Below are positions 34,412 to 42,869 of a DNA stretch of 64,000 nucleotides, piece by piece. Position numbers and translations under genes: made by a program. The DNA lies in the NCBI RefSeq assembly GCF_003217515.1, contig NZ_QJSX01000010.1, positions 1 through 64,000 of the forward strand, given 5' to 3'. Origin of the DNA: Deinococcus yavapaiensis KR-236. GTDB taxonomy: Bacteria; Deinococcota; Deinococci; Deinococcales; Deinococcaceae. Each line of letters opens with the position of its first letter. The stretch's first letter is position 1. The notes below the pieces were generated by a model. The model saw only the letters and a list, made by a program, of their open reading frames with translations, did no database searches and was not told where the DNA came from.

Positions 34412-35974
34412 ATGCCCGATCTCAACCTCGAACTGCAAGAACTCGTCGCCGAGATGGAAGCGCGCCGAGCGAACGTCGTCGCAGGCGGCGGTCCCGACCG
34501 CGCCAAGAAGCAGCACGAAGGCGGCAAGATGACCGCCCGCGAACGCATCGAGCACCTTCTCGATTCCGGCTCGTGGCTGGAGTTCTCCACCTTCACCGAG
34601 CACGGCGGCGGCCCGCTGATGCGCGGCGTGGAAGCGCCCGGCGAAGGCGTCGTGACGGGACGAGGCACCATCAACGGCCGTCAAGTCTTCGTGTTCTCGC
34701 AAGACTTCACCGTCCTCGGCGGCAGCTTGGGCAAGATGAACGCCCAGAAGGTCACGAAGATCATGGATCTCGCCGCGAAGACGGGCTGTCCCGTCATCGG
34801 CCTCAACGACTCGGCGGGCGCGCGCATTCAAGAAGGCGTCGACAGCCTCTCGGGTTACGGCGAGATCTTTTACCGCAACGCGATCTACTCGGGCGCCATT
34901 CCGCAAATCTCGGCCATTCTCGGTCCGTGCGCGGGCGGCGCCGTGTACAGCCCGGCGCTCACCGACTTCGTCTTGATGAGCGAGGGCACGTCGTACATGT
35001 TCATCACGGGCCCCGAAGTCATCAAGAGCGTCACGCGCGAAGACGTCACCTTCGACGAACTTGGCGGCGCGCACGTCCACACCCGCCGTTCGGGCGTCGC
35101 GCACCTCGCCGGGCAAGGCGACGAGGACACCTTGCGTCTCGTGCGCAGCCTGCTCGCGTACTTGCCGCAAAACGCGAAGGAAAAACCGCCGACGCGTCCC
35201 ACGAGCGATCCCGTCGACCGCGCGACGCCCGAACTGCTCGACGTCGTCGTGCCCGATCAACGCAAGCCGTACGCGATGCACGACGTGATCGAGAGCCTCG
35301 TCGACGACGCGACCTTCTTCGAGATCCAGCCGCACTTCGCGCGCAACATCCTCGTCGGCTTCGCGCACCTCGGCGGCAAGGTCGTCGGAATCGTCGCGAA
35401 CAACCCGAAATTCATGGCGGGCACGCTCAACATCGACGCGTCCGACAAGGCCGCGCGATTCATTCGTACCTGCGACTGCTTCAACATTCCCATCTTGACG
35501 CTCGTGGACGTCACAGGCTTCTTGCCGGGCGTGGCGCAAGAGCACGCGGGCATCATCCGCCACGGCGCGAAGATGCTGTACGCCTACGCCGAGGCGACCG
35601 TTCCGAAGGTCACGCTCATCACCCGCAAGAGTTACGGAGGCGCCTACCTCGCCATGAACTCACGCGACATGGGCGCCGACGTCGTGTACGCGTGGCCGAC
35701 CGCCGCCGTGGCCGTCATGGGCGCCGAGGGCGCCGCGAACATCGTGTACCGCCGCGAAATCCAGAAGTCCGACAATCCCGCCGCGACGCGCGCCGAGAAG
35801 ATCAAGCAGTACAAAGACACCTTCGACAATCCGTACGTCGCCGCCGCCAAGGGGTACATCGACGACGTCATTGCCATCGAGGACACGCGCCGCGTCCTCA
35901 TTCAGACCTTCGAGATGCTCGAGCACAAGGACGAGGCGCGGCCGTACAAGAAGCACGGCAACATCCCCCTTTGA
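34412..35974 (+). CDS. Acyl-CoA carboxylase beta subunit (propionyl-CoA carboxylase type)
   Basis: This is the carboxyltransferase subunit that moves CO2 from biotin to propionyl-CoA or a similar acyl-CoA. The 520-aa protein has two crotonase-like halves. Key blocks are KMTARERIEHLLDSGS, VFVFSQDFTVLGGSLG, the N-terminal oxyanion area LNDSAGARIQEGVDSL, LGPCAGGAVYSPALTDF, and in the C-terminal half NNPKFMAGTLNIDASDKAARFIR, DVTGFLPGVAQEHAGIIRHG and SYGGAYLAMNSRDMGAD. The biotin carboxylase partner is not adjacent. I place the start at the ATG 34412; the GTG at 34409 is equally possible. Confidence 0.93.
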   Translation: MPDLNLELQELVAEMEARRANVVAGGGPDRAKKQHEGGKMTARERIEHLLDSGSWLEFSTFTEHGGGPLMRGVEAPGEGVVTGRGTINGRQVFVFSQDFTVLGGSLGKMNAQKVTKIMDLAAKTGCPVIGLNDSAGARIQEGVDSLSGYGEIFYRNAIYSGAIPQISAILGPCAGGAVYSPALTDFVLMSEGTSYMFITGPEVIKSVTREDVTFDELGGAHVHTRRSGVAHLAGQGDEDTLRLVRSLLAYLPQNAKEKPPTRPTSDPVDRATPELLDVVVPDQRKPYAMHDVIESLVDDATFFEIQPHFARNILVGFAHLGGKVVGIVANNPKFMAGTLNIDASDKAARFIRTCDCFNIPILTLVDVTGFLPGVAQEHAGIIRHGAKMLYAYAEATVPKVTLITRKSYGGAYLAMNSRDMGADVVYAWPTAAVAVMGAEGAANIVYRREIQKSDNPAATRAEKIKQYKDTFDNPYVAAAKGYIDDVIAIEDTRRVLIQTFEMLEHKDEARPYKKHGNIPL

Positions 35975-35980
35975 CGACAA

Positions 35981-36015
35981 AAGCGGGAGGAGGACCGACG
36001 GTCCTCCTCCCGCTT
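35981..36015. terminator. 17-bp stem terminator between convergent genes
   Basis: AAGCGGGAGGAGGACCG pairs perfectly with CGGTCCTCCTCCCGCTT around a single A (35998). It starts 6 bp after the carboxylase stop and 10 bp before the CAP-protein stop, so it can serve both strands. Confidence 0.8.
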
Positions 36016-36025
36016 CGAAGTGCGG

Positions 36026-36883
36026 TCAGCGTGCGCCGAAGTCTTGAACCCAGTAGTGCTTGTAGGTGCTCGTGGCGTTGTAGACGTACCCGACGCCCAA
36101 TTCGCGCAGCGACGCGTTCATGATGTTGCGGCAGTGACCGGGCGATTGCAGCCAGCCTTGCACGACTTGCTCGGGCGTCGTTTGACCTGCCGCGATGTTC
36201 TCGGCGAGCGTGCGGTACCCGGTGTACCCGGCGGCGACGACGCGTTGCACGAACGTCCGTCCGTCGAGGGAGGTGTGCGAGAAGTAGTTTTTCGCAGCCA
36301 TGTCCGCCGCGTGGTTGCGCGCGGCGGTCGCGAGGTTGGCGTTCCACGAGAGGGCGGGCGCGGCGACGAAGCTCTCCGTGCCGCACACGCGCGCGACCGC
36401 GCGCGCTTGGTTGGTGAGCGTGAGAACGCGTTGCTCGAAGTCGCTCGGAGTGGGCGACGGCGTGGGAGTGGGGGTTGGCGTCGGCGTGGGCGTGGGCGTC
36501 GGTGAGGGAGCCGGAGCCGGGGCTGGCGCGTTCGCGGGCGCCGTCACGACGACTGGAATGTCCAAGAAGTTGCTGGGCGCCGCGACGAGCGTCGCGCGCA
36601 CGACCGCCGTTCCGGCCGCGACGGCCGTGACGTAACCGCTTTGCGTGACCGTCGCGACGGCCGCGTTCGACGTGGTCCACTGCAGTTGGCCCGGTTGCGC
36701 GGGTTGACCGTTGATGGTGAGGTTGATTTGCGTCGAGGTGCCCGCGACGAGTGTGATCGTCGAGCCGATGGCTTGCGCGGCAATGCGGTCGACAGGCGCT
36801 CCGGCGGTCGGAAGCGGCAAGGTCGCCGTGCTGCACGCGGCCAAGGACAAGGCGAGTCCAAGGAGGATGAAAGGGCGCTTCAT
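36026..36883 (-). CDS. CAP-domain lipoprotein with BIG2-like domain
   Basis: The 285-aa protein begins with a lipoprotein signal (MKRPFILLGLALSLAACST, lipobox LAAC). It has a BIG2-like beta domain (about 38-112, SGYVTAVAAGTAVVRATL), a proline/threonine-rich linker and a CAP/SCP-like domain (about 148-285). The CAP domain shows HAADMAAKNYFSHTSLDG, AENIAAGQ and SPGHCRNIMN, with GVGYVYN at the end. CAP proteins in bacteria are extracellular and often envelope-related. The start ATG at 36883 is in frame with another at 36889, a two-codon difference. Its function is unknown. Confidence 0.86.
   Translation of the reverse strand: MKRPFILLGLALSLAACSTATLPLPTAGAPVDRIAAQAIGSTITLVAGTSTQINLTINGQPAQPGQLQWTTSNAAVATVTQSGYVTAVAAGTAVVRATLVAAPSNFLDIPVVVTAPANAPAPAPAPSPTPTPTPTPTPTPTPSPTPSDFEQRVLTLTNQARAVARVCGTESFVAAPALSWNANLATAARNHAADMAAKNYFSHTSLDGRTFVQRVVAAGYTGYRTLAENIAAGQTTPEQVVQGWLQSPGHCRNIMNASLRELGVGYVYNATSTYKHYWVQDFGAR
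36448..36530 (-). repeat. Pro-Thr repeat linker in the CAP lipoprotein
   Basis: The DNA shows short imperfect GTGGGC/GTCGGC-type tandem units that encode an alternating Pro-Thr run flanked by Ala-Pro units. It forms a rigid spacer between the BIG2-like and CAP domains and may vary in length among strains. Confidence 0.65.
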
Positions 36884-37003
36884 AAGCACCTTATTAAAGC
36901 GCGGATTTATCCGAGGATTCTATGAAAAATTTGAGGACGCTCATCCCGAGGTCCTCGGGCGTGAGAGGGGCGCTCACGAAGATCGTTCCTCTCACCCCTC
37001 GCT

Positions 37004-39022
37004 TCAGGCGAGTTCGGCTTTGCGCGCCGTCACGATTTTCTCGGTGACGTTCGCCGGGACTTCCTGATACCCGGCGGGCTTGACGGAATACCCGCCTCGG
37101 TCGCCCGTCATGGAACGCAAGTCCGCGCTGTACGTTTGAATCTCGGCGAGCGGCACGACCGCCGAGATGGTGATGACCGTTCCTTCGGGCTCCATGCCTT
37201 GCACGCGTGCGCGGCGCGTTTGCAAGTCGCCGATGACGTCGCCCGTGAATTGCGCGGGTACGCGCACCTTGAGCGTCACGATCGGTTCGAGCAAGGTCGG
37301 CCGCGCTTTTTCCATGGCGGCGCGAAAGCCGATGCCGGCGGCGGTCTTGAAGGCGATGTCGCTAGAGTCCACGTCGTGATACGACCCGTGGTACACGACG
37401 ACTTTGACGTTCTGCACGCGGTACCCGGCGAGCGCGCCTTTTTGCCGAGCTTCCTCCACGCCCTTCTCGATCGACGGAACGTACTTGCTGGGAATGACGC
37501 CGCCGACGATTTCCGATGCGAACTCGAAGTCCTCGCTGCTCGGCGAGACGCGCAGCCAGCAATCACCGTACTGCCCGTGTCCGCCCGACTGCTTCTTGTG
37601 CTTGCCTTGCGCTTCCGCGACCGCCCGCACCGTTTCCCGGTACGCGATTCTCGGCGTGCGCCCGCTCACCTTCACGCCCATCATGGCGAGCTTCTCCATG
37701 GCGATCTCGAGGTGCGTGTCGCCCATGCCCGACAAAATCAATTCGCCCGTCTCGGCGTTGCGCTCGAAGTGCAGCGTCGGATCTTCCTCGAGCAACTTCG
37801 ACATCGCCGCGCCCAACTTGTCCTCGTCGGCCCGCGTCGCGGCCGTCACGGCGACGCTCATCACGGGGTCGGGCAAGTACAGCGGACCGAAGTCGATCGG
37901 CGCGTTCGGATCGCACAAGGTGTCGCCCGTGTGCACGTCGGCGATCTTCGTGAGGGCGCCGATCATGCCGGCGGTGAGCTCGCCGACTTCCACGAGGTCC
38001 TTGCCGTTGAGCACGTACAAGTGCGCGGGTCGCACGTCCGCTCCCACGGTCGTGTTGCGAATCGTGTCGCCCGCCTTGAGCACGCCGCTCCACACCCTCA
38101 CGTACGCGATCTTCCCGACGAACGGATCGATGGTCGTGCGCCACACGCGGGCGCTGAACTTCTCGTCGTCCGTCGGTTCGCGCTTTTGCCCGTCCACGCC
38201 CGTGAGCGCGCCGCGTTCCTGCGGCGAGCGAAGCCCTTGAGCCATCAGGTGCAGCAGGCACGACAACCCCACGCCGGAGAACGCCGAGATCGGCAGCACC
38301 GGGTACAGCAATCCGCCGTGCACCGCCCGCAAAAACGCCGCCTGCAACGCCTCGTCGTCGATGGGCTCGTCGGCGAGGTACGCTTCGGTGAGGGCGTCGT
38401 CCGTTTCAACGATGCTTTCAACGAGGGTCGTTCGGTACTCCTCGACGATGTCCGTCATGTCCGACGGCACGTCGCCGCTCGCGCTCGCCGTGTACGCTTT
38501 GCGCGCCAGCAAGTCGACGACGCCGCCGAAGCCCGCTTCGCGCCCGATCGGCAGGTACGCGGCGACGGCCGGGCCCTTGAGGCTCGTGCGAATGTCGGCG
38601 AGCACCGCGTAGAAGTCAGCGCGCTCGCGGTCCATCTTGTTCACGGCGATGATGCGCGGCATGTTGAAGTTCTCGGCGGTATTCCACACGCGTTCCGTGC
38701 CGACTTCCACGCCCGACACGGCGCTCACGAGGACGAGGCTGGAGTCCGCCGCGCGAATCGCTCCGCGAATTTCACGCACGAAGTCCGCGTAGCCCGGCGC
38801 GTCGAGCACGTTGATGACGACGCCTTCGTGCTCGATCTTGAGCACGGACGTTGTGATGGAAATGCCGCGCTTGCGCTCGGCTTCTCCGAAGTCCGACGCG
38901 GTCGTGCCGTCCTCGACGCGGCCCATTCGCTCGCGCGCCCCGGTTTTCGCCAGCAACGCTTCCGTGAGACTCGTTTTACCGACGCCGCTATGACCGATGA
39001 TCGAAACATTCCGAACACGCAT
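37004..39022 (-). CDS. Elongation factor G-like GTPase (EF-G paralogue)
   Basis: The 672-aa translational GTPase has G1 GHSGVGKT (10-17), G3 DAPGYADF, G4 NKMDRERAD, domain II (VWSGVLKAGDTIRN), domain III (LSGMGDTHLEIAMEKL), domain IV (KKQSGGHGQYGDCWLRVSP) and domain V. It lacks the usual switch I pattern of main EF-G and begins MRVRNVSIIGHSGVGKTS, as in the fusA2-type paralogues of Thermus and Deinococcus. The role may be ribosome recycling, a stress variant or another ribosomal task. The ATG at 39022 has GAGGTGG upstream; the frame is open further upstream but without similarity. Confidence 0.9.
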   Translation of the reverse strand: MRVRNVSIIGHSGVGKTSLTEALLAKTGARERMGRVEDGTTASDFGEAERKRGISITTSVLKIEHEGVVINVLDAPGYADFVREIRGAIRAADSSLVLVSAVSGVEVGTERVWNTAENFNMPRIIAVNKMDRERADFYAVLADIRTSLKGPAVAAYLPIGREAGFGGVVDLLARKAYTASASGDVPSDMTDIVEEYRTTLVESIVETDDALTEAYLADEPIDDEALQAAFLRAVHGGLLYPVLPISAFSGVGLSCLLHLMAQGLRSPQERGALTGVDGQKREPTDDEKFSARVWRTTIDPFVGKIAYVRVWSGVLKAGDTIRNTTVGADVRPAHLYVLNGKDLVEVGELTAGMIGALTKIADVHTGDTLCDPNAPIDFGPLYLPDPVMSVAVTAATRADEDKLGAAMSKLLEEDPTLHFERNAETGELILSGMGDTHLEIAMEKLAMMGVKVSGRTPRIAYRETVRAVAEAQGKHKKQSGGHGQYGDCWLRVSPSSEDFEFASEIVGGVIPSKYVPSIEKGVEEARQKGALAGYRVQNVKVVVYHGSYHDVDSSDIAFKTAAGIGFRAAMEKARPTLLEPIVTLKVRVPAQFTGDVIGDLQTRRARVQGMEPEGTVITISAVVPLAEIQTYSADLRSMTGDRGGYSVKPAGYQEVPANVTEKIVTARKAELA

Positions 39023-39209
39023 CGAACCACCTCGCGAACACAGGAAAGAAGGCGACGGGCCAAAAAGCTGACTTGGAGGCACTTGTGGTGAGTGAAGTGT
39101 ACACCGCGCGCTTCGAGTTGGCGTCGAACCCCGCGCCGAGTCTGACCGCCGCGAAGCGAGCGTGCCCGAGGCGACGGTGCCTTCGCGGCTCCGCGCGAAC
39201 ACTGAGGCC

Positions 39210-39485
39210 ATGACCCTTTCCCCCGAGGAGTTCTCGTCGTTGCCGAGCGGCTGGAGCGGCGACGCGTCCGGCATTTCCCGTGAGTTCTCGTGCTCGTCGT
39301 ACGCGGCGGGCGTCGCCTTCGCGCTGCGCGTGGCCCTGCTCGCCGAGAAGCGCGACCATCATCCCGACGCGCTGACGATCGCCTGGAAGAAGGTGCGGGT
39401 GACGTTCGTGACGCACTCGGCGGGCGGCGTGACGAACCTCGACGTGCGCGCCGCCCTCGAAGTGAACGCGCTGTTCGACGAGTGA
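39210..39485 (+). CDS. 4a-hydroxytetrahydrobiopterin (pterin-4a-carbinolamine) dehydratase
   Basis: This small enzyme dehydrates pterin-4a-carbinolamine to recycle the pterin cofactor of aromatic hydroxylases. The 91-aa protein has the family core AEKRDHHPDALTIAWKKVRVTFVTH with the paired HH and the distal TH histidine, plus a TNLDV tail. Length fits (about 90-110). I chose the ATG at 39210 (GAGG just upstream); GTG at 39162 would add 16 residues that lack similarity. It starts 188 bp from the divergent EF-G-like gene and precedes the thioesterase by 17 bp. Confidence 0.88.
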   Translation: MTLSPEEFSSLPSGWSGDASGISREFSCSSYAAGVAFALRVALLAEKRDHHPDALTIAWKKVRVTFVTHSAGGVTNLDVRAALEVNALFDE

Positions 39486-39490
39486 AGTGC

Positions 39491-39496
39491 TAGGCT
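39491..39496 (+). promoter_or_regulatory. Leaderless-type -10 hexamer for the thioesterase gene
   Basis: TAGGCT lies 6 nt before the GTG start at 39503. Confidence 0.45.
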
Positions 39497-39502
39497 TCCT
39501 CG

Positions 39503-39913
39503 GTGGATCGTTCGCGCTTCTCGCACGACGTGACCGTGGAAGCTTCGCACATCGACGAGCTCGGTCACGTCAACAACGTCGTGTACCTGCAGTTCATGGA
39601 GGGCGTGGCCCGCGCGCACGCCAGCAGCGTCGGCATGGGCCTCGAAGTCTTGTCGACGCTGCGCTGCGTGCCCGTGGCGCGCCAGTCGACCATCAAGTAC
39701 CTCAAGCCGACCTTTCTCGGGGACGTGCTGACGATCGAAACGCGCATCTTCAAAGTGCAGGGCGCGCGGGCGTGGCGCGCGTACGAACTGCGCCGCGGCG
39801 ACGAACTCGTCGCGAGCGGTGAGACGGAGTGGGTGTGGCTCGACCCCGTGCGTCAACGTCCGCGCGCCGCCGCGCCCGAAGTGCTCGCGGCGTTCGGCGT
39901 GCCCGCGTCGTGA
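39503..39913 (+). CDS. Acyl-CoA thioesterase, YbgC/FadM-like hotdog fold
   Basis: The 136-aa protein is a single hotdog domain. HDVTVEASHIDELGHVNNVVYLQFMEGVARAH is the 4HBT signature, with D/H at the start of the active-site helix, followed by RQSTIKYLKPTFLGDVLTIET and SGETEWVWLDP. It hydrolyses acyl-CoA esters; the exact acyl chain is unclear. It has a GTG start and a leaderless promoter. Its end faces the kynureninase gene on the other strand, with a 54-bp gap. Confidence 0.9.
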   Translation: MDRSRFSHDVTVEASHIDELGHVNNVVYLQFMEGVARAHASSVGMGLEVLSTLRCVPVARQSTIKYLKPTFLGDVLTIETRIFKVQGARAWRAYELRRGDELVASGETEWVWLDPVRQRPRAAAPEVLAAFGVPAS

Positions 39914-39967
39914 CGAACCTTCCTCGAGGACGCCGACGCGGCCACGCCGATCTTCACTCGGCGGACG

Positions 39968-41152
39968 TCACTTCACGAGGCTGGCCGCCACGGCGTCTCG
40001 GTGCGCGCCCGAGTCGAGCAAGTCGCGCAAGACGCGCACGGTGCGCTCCAAGTCCGCCTCGTCGTTGTACAGCGCGACGGGCGCGAGGCGCAGGATGTCG
40101 GGTTCTCGAAAGTCGGGAACGATGCCGCGCGCGCGCAGCGCGAGCGACAACGCTCCTGCCTCGGGATGCGCGAGCGCCACGTGCCCGCCGCGCCGCGCCG
40201 CTTCACGCGGCGTGACAATGCGCACTTCCGGCAGGACCTCGTCGACGAGGCGCGTCAAGTGCGCCGTGAGTTCGAGCGATCGCCCGCGAATCGCGGTCAT
40301 GCCGAGCTCGTCGAACGCTTCGAGCGCTCCTTTGAGCGCGCCGAGCGCGAGGATGCTGGGCGTTCCGATTTGAAAGGCGCCCGCGCCGCGCGCTTTGCGA
40401 AACGTCGGCGCCATTTCGAACTGCGAGGCCTTGTCGTGCCCCCACCATCCGGCGAGGCCCGGCACGCGGTCGAAGTGCCGATCGTGCACGAACAGACCGC
40501 CGGGCGCGCCCGGTCCGGCGTTGACGTACTTGTAGTGGCACCACACGGCGAAGTCGACCTCGTCGTCGTGAAAGGCGTGCGGCACGCTGCCCGCCGAGTG
40601 CGCCGCGTCCCACCCGATCAGCAGACCGCGGTCGTGCGCGACGCGCGTCCAGCGGGAAACGTCGAGCAGTTGCCCGCTGCGGTACAGCACGGTCGGCAGC
40701 CACGCCAGGGCGACGTCGCCTGCGAGCGCCGCGTCGACGTCGTCGTCGTGCAGCGTGTACCCGTCGCGGCTGGGAATCAAGCGAACTTCCGCGCCTTCGC
40801 GCTCGGCCCAGCTGTTCAAAGCGTACAAGTCCGACGGAAAGTCGAGGCTCGTCGCCACGAGATGCCGCCGTGGCCCTTGAGGTCGATAGAACGTCGCCAG
40901 AAGCGCGTGCATGTTCGAGGTGATCGAACCGGTCGCGATGACCTCGTCGTCCCTCGCGCCGACGAGGCGCGCGAGGGACGGCGACAACCGCTCGGCGAAG
41001 TCGAACCAGGCGTCCCAACCTTCCACCGCGCGCTGCTCCCACTCGTCGAGCCGCGCGAGCAACTCTTCCTTGGCGCGCGAGGGCAGCGGTCCGAGCGAGT
41101 TGCCGTCGAGGTAGATCTTGCCGCGCGGCGTCGCGAAGTCGCCGCGCCTCAT
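39968..41152 (-). CDS. kynU: Kynureninase
   Basis: This PLP enzyme cleaves kynurenine to anthranilate and alanine in tryptophan breakdown. The 394-aa protein has YLDGNSLGPLPSRAKEEL, ATGSITSNMHALLATFY, DFPSDLYALNSW, LIGWDAAHSAGSVPHAFHDD with the PLP aspartate, and WCHYKYVNAGPGAPGG with the PLP lysine. A C-terminal FQIGTPSILALGALKG and RLAPVALYN complete the pattern. The ATG at 41152 overlaps the kynB stop (ATGA), so kynB-kynU is a coupled pair. Tryptophan 2,3-dioxygenase is not next to them. Confidence 0.94.
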   Translation of the reverse strand: MRRGDFATPRGKIYLDGNSLGPLPSRAKEELLARLDEWEQRAVEGWDAWFDFAERLSPSLARLVGARDDEVIATGSITSNMHALLATFYRPQGPRRHLVATSLDFPSDLYALNSWAEREGAEVRLIPSRDGYTLHDDDVDAALAGDVALAWLPTVLYRSGQLLDVSRWTRVAHDRGLLIGWDAAHSAGSVPHAFHDDEVDFAVWCHYKYVNAGPGAPGGLFVHDRHFDRVPGLAGWWGHDKASQFEMAPTFRKARGAGAFQIGTPSILALGALKGALEAFDELGMTAIRGRSLELTAHLTRLVDEVLPEVRIVTPREAARRGGHVALAHPEAGALSLALRARGIVPDFREPDILRLAPVALYNDEADLERTVRVLRDLLDSGAHRDAVAASLVK

Positions 41153-41754
41153 CGCAAGATCACCCGCGCGGGCGCGCCGTCGCCGCCCCACAGCGGCAGC
41201 GGCAGGCACACGAGTTCGTATGCGCCGGGCGCGACGCCGTCGAGGTCGAGACCTTCGAGGATGAACACGCCCGCCTCCTTGCACGCCATGTGCGCGTCGA
41301 GCGTCTTGCTCGTGAGCGGATCGACGCTCGGCGCGTCCGTGCCGACGAGTTTGACGCCGCGCTCGGCGAGCGCGCGAATCAACTCGGGCGACAACGCCGA
41401 GAAGGTCGTCGGAAAGGTCTCCCAACGCGCGGGTTGTCCCGTGTACAGCAGCACGCGTTCGGGCAGATCGCCCGCGCCGTCGAGGACGCTGGCGGGAACG
41501 ACGTCGAAACCGGTCGCGCTCAAGACGCGGCACGGCCCGACCCACACGCTCAGCGGCACCTCGTGCAATTGCAAGCCCGCGTCGTCGTAGTGAAAGGGCG
41601 CGTCGACGTGCGTGCCGGTATGCGAACTCGTCGCGATGAGGACCGTGTTGACGGCGTCGCCACCCGAGATGCGCAAGCGCGGTTCGAGACGGTACGGTTC
41701 GTCGCCCGGCCAGTTGGGATGGCCGGGCGTGAGTTGACGAGTGACATCACGCAT
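41149..41754 (-). CDS. kynB: Kynurenine formamidase (cyclase family)
   Basis: This zinc hydrolase turns N-formylkynurenine into kynurenine. The 201-aa protein has the cyclase-family metal motif SSHTGTHVDAPFHY and a second conserved section VKLVGTDAPSVDPL, with a late cluster MACKEAGVFILEGLDL. Length agrees with KynB (about 205). It lies directly upstream of kynU and overlaps it by 4 bp. Its TACACT -10 hexamer is 6 nt from the ATG, and the region ahead holds two alternative hairpins that separate it from the phosphotransferase gene. Confidence 0.93.
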   Translation of the reverse strand: MRDVTRQLTPGHPNWPGDEPYRLEPRLRISGGDAVNTVLIATSSHTGTHVDAPFHYDDAGLQLHEVPLSVWVGPCRVLSATGFDVVPASVLDGAGDLPERVLLYTGQPARWETFPTTFSALSPELIRALAERGVKLVGTDAPSVDPLTSKTLDAHMACKEAGVFILEGLDLDGVAPGAYELVCLPLPLWGGDGAPARVILR

Positions 41755-41760
41755 GCCGCC

Positions 41761-41766
41761 AGTGTA
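41761..41766 (-). promoter_or_regulatory. Leaderless-type -10 hexamer for kynB-kynU
   Basis: On the minus strand TACACT lies 6 nt before the kynB ATG and 10 bp after the long hairpin at 41776-41830. Confidence 0.5.
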
Positions 41767-41775
41767 ACGGCTGCG

Positions 41776-41857
41776 CGGCGACGTCCTTCACGCGGTCGGC
41801 GTGGCGAGGTCCGCGTGAAGGACGTCGCCGACCGTCGTGCTCTTCGCGGACCTCGCC
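41776..41857 (-). terminator. Two overlapping, mutually exclusive hairpins
   Basis: IR1 has 20-bp perfect arms (41776-41795 and 41811-41830, starting CGGCGACGTCC) with a 15-nt loop. IR2 has 13-bp perfect arms (41803-41815 and 41845-41857, GGCGAGGTCCGCG). The IR2 left arm covers the IR1 loop and five bases of its right arm, so only one can form. Together they probably end the phosphotransferase transcript. Confidence 0.7.
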
Positions 41858-41864
41858 TTCTGCA

Positions 41865-42869
41865 TCACGTCGTGACGCCGACGTCGTGCAGCAGCACGCC
41901 CGCGCGCACGAGCAGATTGCGGAACGTTTCGGACGGTTCGCGCGCGCTTCGCCGCCACATCGCCACGAAGTTGAGAATCGCCCCGACGCGCAACTCCGCG
42001 TGCAAGTCGGGCTTCACGCCGAACGGCTCCAGGGCGCGCGCGTACGCCGCGAGCACTTCGTCTTCGAGGGCGCGGCGTTCCACGAGCGACAAGCGCAAGC
42101 CCAGCAGGTGCGCGAGGTCGAATCCGAGCGGGGCGACGCCCGCGTGCTGGTAATCGACGAGGTACGCGCCCCGCTCGGAGAACAGCACTTGGCCGAAGTG
42201 CAAGTCGCCGTGCGTCATCGTCGCGATGGTCGGCGCGCTCAGCAAGGTCTCCAACGCGTTCGGGGCGCGCAAGCGCTTGGCGGCCGCTTCGATATCGCTC
42301 GGCACGCCGAACGCCGGGACGCGCGCCAACGCCGCTCGGGCTTTCTCAGCGACTTTCACGGGCGCCCACGGAAAGGTCGGGTGTTCGCTCAGCGCGGCGT
42401 GCCCGGCCCACGCGCCGTGCAACCGCGCGACGATCGCCGTGAAGTGCGGCAGCTTCGCGAGGCGTTCGCGCTCGTCGAGGTCGCCCCAGCCGCGCGTCTC
42501 GTCGGTGAGGTCGCGCAGCACGACGTGCGCTTTGCGCGTCGCGTCGTCGCTCGCCGCGTGCAGCAACGCCGCGTGCGGCACGTCCACGCGAGGCGCGAAG
42601 GCGCGCAAGTACAGCGTTTCACGTTGAAAGCGCGCGAAGGCCCGCGCGTCGAAGTCGAGCGCGCGGCGATACTTCACGAACAAGGGCGGCGCGCCGTCGG
42701 CGCGCGCGCGCGCGTAACTCGCCGTCTCGCCGTTCCAACCGTCGAGCGTCTCGACGGAACCGAACGTGGAGCGCAGCGCCCGAGGAATGTGACGCGCCGT
42801 GACGATCGGACCGCCGCTCAAAGCGCGAGCGGCGGTCCGAACGGCGAGCGAGACGTTCAGGCGAGCCAC
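41865..42869 (-). CDS. Aminoglycoside phosphotransferase (APH)-like kinase
   Basis: The protein (up to 334 aa) is an APH/choline-kinase-like enzyme. The C-lobe has THGDLHFGQVLF with the catalytic aspartate and YLVDYQHAGVAPLGFDLAHLLG as the metal-binding motif. The N-lobe has LFVKYRR with a possible ATP lysine. The substrate is unknown; small-molecule kinase or fructosamine-kinase-like roles are possible. The start is uncertain. The GTG at 42869 overlaps the upstream micro-protein stop by 13 bp; a TTG at 42821 lies in a hairpin loop. The region of clear similarity begins only near 42800. Confidence 0.78.
   Translation of the reverse strand: MARLNVSLAVRTAARALSGGPIVTARHIPRALRSTFGSVETLDGWNGETASYARARADGAPPLFVKYRRALDFDARAFARFQRETLYLRAFAPRVDVPHAALLHAASDDATRKAHVVLRDLTDETRGWGDLDERERLAKLPHFTAIVARLHGAWAGHAALSEHPTFPWAPVKVAEKARAALARVPAFGVPSDIEAAAKRLRAPNALETLLSAPTIATMTHGDLHFGQVLFSERGAYLVDYQHAGVAPLGFDLAHLLGLRLSLVERRALEDEVLAAYARALEPFGVKPDLHAELRVGAILNFVAMWRRSAREPSETFRNLLVRAGVLLHDVGVTT
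42807..42839 (-). terminator. 13-bp hairpin at the front of the phosphotransferase gene
   Basis: CGGACCGCCGCTC pairs perfectly with GAGCGGCGGTCCG around a 7-nt AAAGCGC loop, 17 bp after the micro-protein stop. It is either a terminator or attenuator between the two genes or a coincidence inside the 5' coding part of the kinase gene. No T-run follows. Confidence 0.5.

Noticed and set aside
34573..36123. A 516-codon plus-strand frame overlapping the carboxylase beta gene
   Set aside because: It is in another frame of the same strand, Arg-rich and without motifs. It is a by-product of high-GC coding.
36448..36530. The GC-rich short repeat as a CRISPR or satellite repeat
   Set aside because: It encodes an in-frame Pro-Thr linker in the CAP lipoprotein and has no spacers.
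39023..39274. N-terminal extension of the EF-G-like gene by 84 codons
   Set aside because: The extra residues lack similarity, overlap the pterin dehydratase gene on the other strand, and a good ribosome-binding site precedes the ATG at 39022.
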